This document shows positions 59,770 through 64,000 of a DNA stretch of 64,000 nt, one piece after another. The notes below the pieces were generated by a model. The model worked only from the letters and a program-made list of their open reading frames with translations, did not search any database and had not been told where the DNA came from. The stretch's first letter is position 1; every line of letters starts with the position of its first letter. A program made the position numbers and the translations under genes. Origin of the DNA: Chitinophagaceae bacterium (GTDB taxonomy: Bacteria > Bacteroidota > Bacteroidia > Chitinophagales > Chitinophagaceae); the NCBI GenBank assembly GCA_017307755.1, contig JAFKGQ010000013.1:186001-250000 (forward strand), written 5' to 3'.

Positions 59770-62100
59770 CTAAAATTTAAAATTATAAGTAATGGAAGGG
59801 ACCATCTTGAACAGGGTCGTTTGCTGCACCTGTGTCAACAGGTGGTTGTTGGGGTCCTGTTGGAATTGGATCGTATATGGGTTGGCATAGCCATAGGCAT
59901 TGTAGATCGAAAAATTCAGGTCGCTTTCAAATTTTGCCGTCTTTTTCAGCAGCAGGGTAGCCCCCAGGTCGAGTCGCTGGTAGGCTGGCAGCCGGTAACC
60001 ATTGCGGGCTGTGTAATAATAAACGGGAGCGCCATCCACCGGGTATTTGGCCGAAGGCCAGGTCGTGGGACTACCGGTGCTGTACACAAGGTCGGCGGAA
60101 AAAGTCCATTTCCTGCTGTACTTGTAGATACCCACCACGGAAAGGCTATGAGTCTGATCCTGGCTGGCGGGATACCAGCCGCCATTGTTGATGCTGCCTA
60201 TCTGTCTTTCCGTTCTTGAAAGGGTATAGCCTATCCACCCGGTGAGTTTTCCGGAAGTTTTACGGATATAGTTTTCCCATCCATACCCCCGCCCTTTACC
60301 AAATAAGAGGCCGGCTTCCACATTGTTGTTCCCGACGAGGTTAACCCCATTTTTGTAGTCTATCTGGTTTTGCATCGTCTTATAATATATTTCCGAAGAG
60401 AACTCGTACATACGATGATGAAAATAGCTGTAATAGCCGGCCGATACCTGGTCGGAGATCTCCGGCTTTACAATATTGCTGGTGGGCAGATAGACATTGG
60501 TCGGGCTGCCTGTGGTAGAATTGTTCAGCAAATGGATATTCTGCACATTACGGTCAAAGGCGATCTTGACGGAACTGACATTATCCAATTGATAAGTTGC
60601 AGCAAAACGTGGTTCCGGATTCCAGTAGGTGACAATCGTTTTCCCATCGCTGTACCAGGTCCGCGTCACTATATTTCCCTCCTTATCGTAGGTATAGGCG
60701 TTACCCGGCCCCAATACGGCCAATTCCGTCAATCGCATGCCGTAAATGAGCTTCACCTTAGTACCAGGAGACCATTCATGGGAAACGTAAACAGCATTTT
60801 CCATGGCATGCTTCTTTTCAAGGGTGATGTTGTTGAACTTGGACGTGTTGCTGGATACAGCTTGTCCGGGTTGCGTGATATGATAGGTTATGTCCAGTCC
60901 AAAATCCAGCTTGCTCTTAGGATTGAGATAATAATTGAAATCCTGTTTGAAATGATAATCCGTGATCCCGGAAGTAACATAGACAGTGGAATTGATGTTG
61001 GTGATCTGGACATTATAGTTGTAATTACTGAAAATGAGCGAGGTATTGGAAAAAAGTTTGTCGTTGAAGATATGGTTCCAACGCAGCGTGGCCGTTTGGT
61101 TGCCCCAGTCTACGCCACCTTTATATCGCATGCTCAACACGTCCTTGCCAAAATATCCGGATAAGAAAATGCGATTTTTTTCATCCAGCCTGTAATTGGC
61201 CTTCATGTTAACATCATAGAAGTACAGCTTGCTGTGTTTGACGTTGGTGTCGGAGGCCAGCGGGGTAAACAGGTCCAGGTAGCTGCGCCGGGCGCTGACG
61301 ATAAAAGATCCTTTGCCTTTGACGATAGGACCTTCCAGGTTGAAACGTGAGGCAATCAGACCGATGCCCCCGCTGCCGCTCAGTTGCTGGTCATTTCCGT
61401 CTTTCATCTTAATGTCTTCGACGGAAGCGAGTCGTCCTCCGTAACTGGCCGGCATTCCCCCTTTATAAACGGAAATATCCTTGAGCGCATCGGAATTGAA
61501 TACCGAAAAGAAACCCAACAGATGGGAAGGATTATATACGGTAGCTTCGTCCAGTAAGATCAGGTTTTGGTCTATGCCTCCCCCCCGGACATAAAAACCT
61601 GATTTACCATCGCCCGCCGGTTTGATCCCGGGCAGCATCTGGATGGTTTTCAACACATCTTTCTCTCCCAGCAATACGGGAATGTCTTTAATGTCTTCAA
61701 TGGCCAGACGCTGAACACCTGGAGGGGCCTTAAGGATGTTGTTGCCTCTTCTTCCGGATACGACCACTTGCTCCAGTTGGTTATTGCCGGCAGACAGGCT
61801 TCTGTTGAGTACGAGGTTCTCTTTCAGATCGAATATAATGGTATCCGTCGTATACCCGGAAAAAGAAATGACCATCGAATACCGGCCCTCGGGGATCGTA
61901 ATGGAGTAAAATCCATAAGCGTTGGTGATCACCCCCAGTCCGGGGCGTTCCAGAAGTCCGATAGTAGCGCCGTTAAGGGTTTCTCCCGACTTACCGTCTT
62001 TGATGGTCCCTGCGACGGAAAAATTGTGTTTGGATTGTGCACACAGCGCAAGTGGGAGAAGGATTCCCAACAAGGCTGTCATTTGTCTTTTTTGCTGCAT
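59770..62100 (-). CDS. TonB-dependent receptor with carboxypeptidase-like regulatory domain (DUF4249-linked type)
   Basis: 776 residues from the ATG at 62100 (MQQKRQMTALLGILLPLALCAQ, signal peptide); longer starts would place a hydrophilic leader first. A carboxypeptidase-regulatory domain (FSVAGTIKDGKSGETLNGATIGLLE), plug (LEQVVVSGRRGNNILKAPPGVQRLAIEDIKDIPVLLGEKDVLKTIQMLPGIKPAGDGKSGFYVRGGG) and a 22-strand-type barrel ending in Phe. It is not SusC. The LytTR pair lies upstream and a TCCA repeat pair is in its 5' region, so two-component control is likely. The ligand is unknown. Confidence 0.92.
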   Translation of the reverse strand: MQQKRQMTALLGILLPLALCAQSKHNFSVAGTIKDGKSGETLNGATIGLLERPGLGVITNAYGFYSITIPEGRYSMVISFSGYTTDTIIFDLKENLVLNRSLSAGNNQLEQVVVSGRRGNNILKAPPGVQRLAIEDIKDIPVLLGEKDVLKTIQMLPGIKPAGDGKSGFYVRGGGIDQNLILLDEATVYNPSHLLGFFSVFNSDALKDISVYKGGMPASYGGRLASVEDIKMKDGNDQQLSGSGGIGLIASRFNLEGPIVKGKGSFIVSARRSYLDLFTPLASDTNVKHSKLYFYDVNMKANYRLDEKNRIFLSGYFGKDVLSMRYKGGVDWGNQTATLRWNHIFNDKLFSNTSLIFSNYNYNVQITNINSTVYVTSGITDYHFKQDFNYYLNPKSKLDFGLDITYHITQPGQAVSSNTSKFNNITLEKKHAMENAVYVSHEWSPGTKVKLIYGMRLTELAVLGPGNAYTYDKEGNIVTRTWYSDGKTIVTYWNPEPRFAATYQLDNVSSVKIAFDRNVQNIHLLNNSTTGSPTNVYLPTSNIVKPEISDQVSAGYYSYFHHRMYEFSSEIYYKTMQNQIDYKNGVNLVGNNNVEAGLLFGKGRGYGWENYIRKTSGKLTGWIGYTLSRTERQIGSINNGGWYPASQDQTHSLSVVGIYKYSRKWTFSADLVYSTGSPTTWPSAKYPVDGAPVYYYTARNGYRLPAYQRLDLGATLLLKKTAKFESDLNFSIYNAYGYANPYTIQFQQDPNNHLLTQVQQTTLFKMVPSITYNFKF

Positions 62101-62171
62101 TGAAATGGTTGATGAGTACAATGCAAAAATGCCATAGACAATAGACGGCAGTGGGAAAAACCCTTCTGAAG

Positions 62172-62195
62172 TGGACAAAACGGACCCGGAATGGA
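62172..62195 (-). promoter_or_regulatory. Candidate LytTR binding site upstream of the TonB receptor
   Basis: On the minus strand, ATCCATTCC is followed by GTCCACTTC; the TCCA cores (62195-62192 and 62175-62172) are 20 bases apart, with TTTTG before the second as at 47902-47907. Same orientation to the target gene as in the first system. The match is partial. Confidence 0.4.
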
Positions 62196-62201
62196 TCAGT
62201 G

Positions 62202-62972
62202 CTACTTTTGAGTTAGCCATTGCAGGAAGCCGCTCGTTCTGTTCTTGCTGACCACGATGGCTTCTTTAAATGGGATGGAGAGGTTCAGCACGTATTTTCG
62301 AGGGAAATAGTGAGTGGCATCTATTATGGAAAGCTTGTTAACCAGGTATTGCCGGTTTACCCGAAAGAAGTGTCCCCGGGTCATTTGCTCCAGTTCATCC
62401 AATGCCTGGCTGATCACATAAGTTTTGCCATTAAAGCAATAGACCCGGTTCACCTCTCCGTCTATATATATCAGTGCAATATCCGTAAACTTTACAGGAA
62501 CCACCTTATCCTTATAATATACGAGGATAGAGCTGTACTCATTTCCCATTGAAGCATCCCCGGTAATAGCATGGATCAATTTGTCGAAATCCGATACAGT
62601 GGGTACAAAGTATCTTTTCAGCTTATTGTATTTGTCGATGGCCTTGATGACCGAAGTACCCGTAAACGGTTTTAGGATATAGTCGATCCCATTATTCCTT
62701 ATGGCTTCCAAAGCATATTCATCATAGGCGGTACAAAAGATGATGGGTGCATCTACCTGAACAGTCTTAAATATCTCGAAGCTAAGACCATCGCCGAGCT
62801 GGATATCTGAAAAGACAAGATCGACCAATGGATTTTTCAGAAAATATTTTATAGAATCCTCTACGGAATGCAGGACAGCCGAAATACTAATATCCTTGTC
62901 CAGATCGTCAATGATATTTACCAGGTCTTCCGCAGTCATCAATTCATCTTCTATGATAACAATATTCATCAT
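62202..62972 (-). CDS. LytTR-family response regulator (second system)
   Basis: 256 residues. Receiver with phospho-acceptor Asp56 (VFSDIQLGDGLSF), Thr81 and Lys101 (GIDYILKPF); LytTR domain from about 150 (YSSILVYYKDKVVPVKFTDIALIYIDGE, HFFRVNRQYLVNKLSIIDATHYFPRKYVLNLSIPF). It is closely similar to the regulator at 47113, with long identical runs around Asp56 and CTAYDEYAL, so the two are paralogues. It overlaps the kinase gene by four bases and precedes the TonB receptor by 101 bases. Confidence 0.94.
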   Translation of the reverse strand: MMNIVIIEDELMTAEDLVNIIDDLDKDISISAVLHSVEDSIKYFLKNPLVDLVFSDIQLGDGLSFEIFKTVQVDAPIIFCTAYDEYALEAIRNNGIDYILKPFTGTSVIKAIDKYNKLKRYFVPTVSDFDKLIHAITGDASMGNEYSSILVYYKDKVVPVKFTDIALIYIDGEVNRVYCFNGKTYVISQALDELEQMTRGHFFRVNRQYLVNKLSIIDATHYFPRKYVLNLSIPFKEAIVVSKNRTSGFLQWLTQK

Positions 62973-64000
62973 TCCCGGATCAGTTTAAGGTATACCCTAA
63001 AAAAATCATGATCGTTAGAAACCTTAATATTTTCTTGTATCAGCAGCATATACCTCTCTGACAGGTTTTTCAATCCTCGTCCTGAACCGGGCGTCGTAGT
63101 GAGCTTTTCATGCACATTGTTTTCTACCAATAGCCAGTCCGGTTCCACTATGCGCATTGAGATACAAAGCGGCTGCTCATAAGTGAATTTATTATGCTTT
63201 ATCGCATTTTCCAAAATAAGCTGGAGTGAGAACACGGGTATCCTGGTATTTATTTGCTGCTCCGGGGGTATATTCACATTATAAGAAAGCGCATTTTGGA
63301 ACCGGATCTTCTGCATTTCAAGATAGTATAAAGAGAATTTAAGCTCTTCCTTTAGGGGAACCACATTCTGCTCGTTATGAGAAATAGAAAAACGTAAAAA
63401 ATCGGACAATTTGATCAAATAATTTTCCGCCAGCCCGGGATCTCGCTTGATGAGTGAATTAAGGGCGTTCAGCGAGTTAAATAAGAAATGAGGATGTAAT
63501 TGACTTTTTAGCTTTTCATGTTGCGCTTCAAGGCTTTTCATCTTCAGCTCAGCGTTCTCCATCCTCATATTGGCGTTCTCTATCCTGATCCTGATCTGTG
63601 CGTACCGGGAAAGGACCAGTTCGATAGCAAGAAGAGATAAAGTATTGATACTGATGACGAAGAAAATGGGTCCTGCGATAGGGGCGCGAAGAGGCTCACC
63701 GGGGTGTTCATCGGACAATGCGTTATAGAAATGCGAGTTGCCGATGAGAATGGCAAGGGAGAAGGTGATCAGGTAGCTCAGCAGATAAAAAGACAGCCAC
63801 CGGGGGTATTTCCATTTCGATGCCAGTGGTACAAGGAAGGTAAGGATTAAAAGATTGACCAGCCAGCAAGCGCTGTTTGCGAGCACAAAGGCAACTACCT
63901 TTTTAGTAACCTGTCCCTGCCCGATGTCACCGGATCCAAAGAATAGAACGAAAGCTATTGATAAAAGAAGGAAAAGCAGGTTAATACCGCCGGCGATCTT
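62969..64000 (-). CDS. LytS/YehU-type sensor histidine kinase (partial, runs off the window end)
   Basis: The frame stays open from the stop at 62969 to base 64000, so the start is outside; a GTG at 63886 is not the true start because hydrophobic coding continues above it (INLLFLLLSIAFVLFF). At least four membrane helices, then a coiled coil (RIRIENANMRMENAELKMKSLEAQHEKLKS), His box LHPHFLFNSLNALNSL, LILENAIKHNKF and GSGRGLKNLSERY. Partner of the adjacent LytTR regulator. Confidence 0.92.
   Translation of the reverse strand, partial: KIAGGINLLFLLLSIAFVLFFGSGDIGQGQVTKKVVAFVLANSACWLVNLLILTFLVPLASKWKYPRWLSFYLLSYLITFSLAILIGNSHFYNALSDEHPGEPLRAPIAGPIFFVISINTLSLLAIELVLSRYAQIRIRIENANMRMENAELKMKSLEAQHEKLKSQLHPHFLFNSLNALNSLIKRDPGLAENYLIKLSDFLRFSISHNEQNVVPLKEELKFSLYYLEMQKIRFQNALSYNVNIPPEQQINTRIPVFSLQLILENAIKHNKFTYEQPLCISMRIVEPDWLLVENNVHEKLTTTPGSGRGLKNLSERYMLLIQENIKVSNDHDFFRVYLKLIRE

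Noticed and set aside
60370..61164. A 264-codon plus-strand open frame
   Set aside because: Antisense to the TonB receptor barrel; no motif.
1..64000. CRISPR arrays, tRNA or rRNA genes, insertion sequences
   Set aside because: No regularly spaced repeats, no cloverleaf-sized gaps with tRNA-like ends, and no transposase-like proteins; all gaps are short and accounted for.

Overview
The window looks like chromosomal DNA of a Bacteroidota bacterium, most likely a Chitinophagaceae/Chitinophaga-type organism. The reasons are: four TonB-dependent receptors, three of them SusC-type, and SusD partners; an ECF sigma/FecR pair; LytTR two-component systems; DUF4249; and promoters of the Bacteroidota form TTTG-N19-TAnnTTT(G/A) rather than TTGACA/TATAAT. 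Assignment below phylum level is inference from gene style. No rRNA, tRNA, CRISPR array or insertion sequence was seen, and no gene-free stretch exceeds about 170 bases.

Layout. (1) 1-6.1 kb, minus strand: ribokinase, sugar transporter, nucleoside hydrolase, SusC and the first codons of SusD. This is a nucleoside/ribose scavenging locus with a textbook promoter; a conserved gene of unknown function (6.2-7.7 kb) is divergent to it. (2) 7.7-8.5 kb: glyoxalase-fold protein plus AraC regulator. (3) 8.6-19.4 kb, plus strand: SusC, SusD, GntR regulator with sugar-binding domain, sodium symporter and two six-hairpin glycosidases. A tandem AGANN element precedes both susC and the first glycosidase. 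(4) 19.5-30.2 kb, minus strand: AhpD-like protein, then a polysaccharide utilisation locus (sigma, FecR, SusC, SusD, beta-helix/PDZ protein) whose susC carries an in-frame stop, and a beta-lactamase-fold hydrolase. A probable antisense small RNA lies upstream of this susC. (5) 30.2-41.9 kb: lipoprotein, GH95 fucosidase, FtsX permease, outer-membrane protein, beta-propeller, GAPDH, P1 peptidase coupled to a class IV aminotransferase, HVA1/DUF2945 protein. (6) 41.9-49.7 kb: two DHA2 exporters, SDR, AraC regulator, LytS/LytTR pair and a 49-residue ORF. (7) 49.7-51.6 kb: AT-rich imported cassette with a DUF5131 (Gp37/Gp68) three-cysteine protein and its partner TcmP, wedged behind a GH2 gene. A toxin-antitoxin remnant lies on the other side of that GH2 gene. 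(8) 54.8-64 kb: esterase/SMP-30 fusion, DprE1-like oxidoreductase, M48 protease, DUF4249 and TonB receptor, and a second LytTR system cut by the window end.

How it works together: most of the window is glycan and nucleoside capture. Outer-membrane SusCD pumps import oligomers, secreted hydrolases trim them, inner-membrane symporters move sugars, and local regulators (GntR, ECF/FecR, AraC, LytTR) switch each locus. The parts least explained by known biology are the TcmP/DUF5131 cassette, the antisense RNA candidate, the AGANN leader repeats and the paired TCCA repeats beside both LytTR systems.
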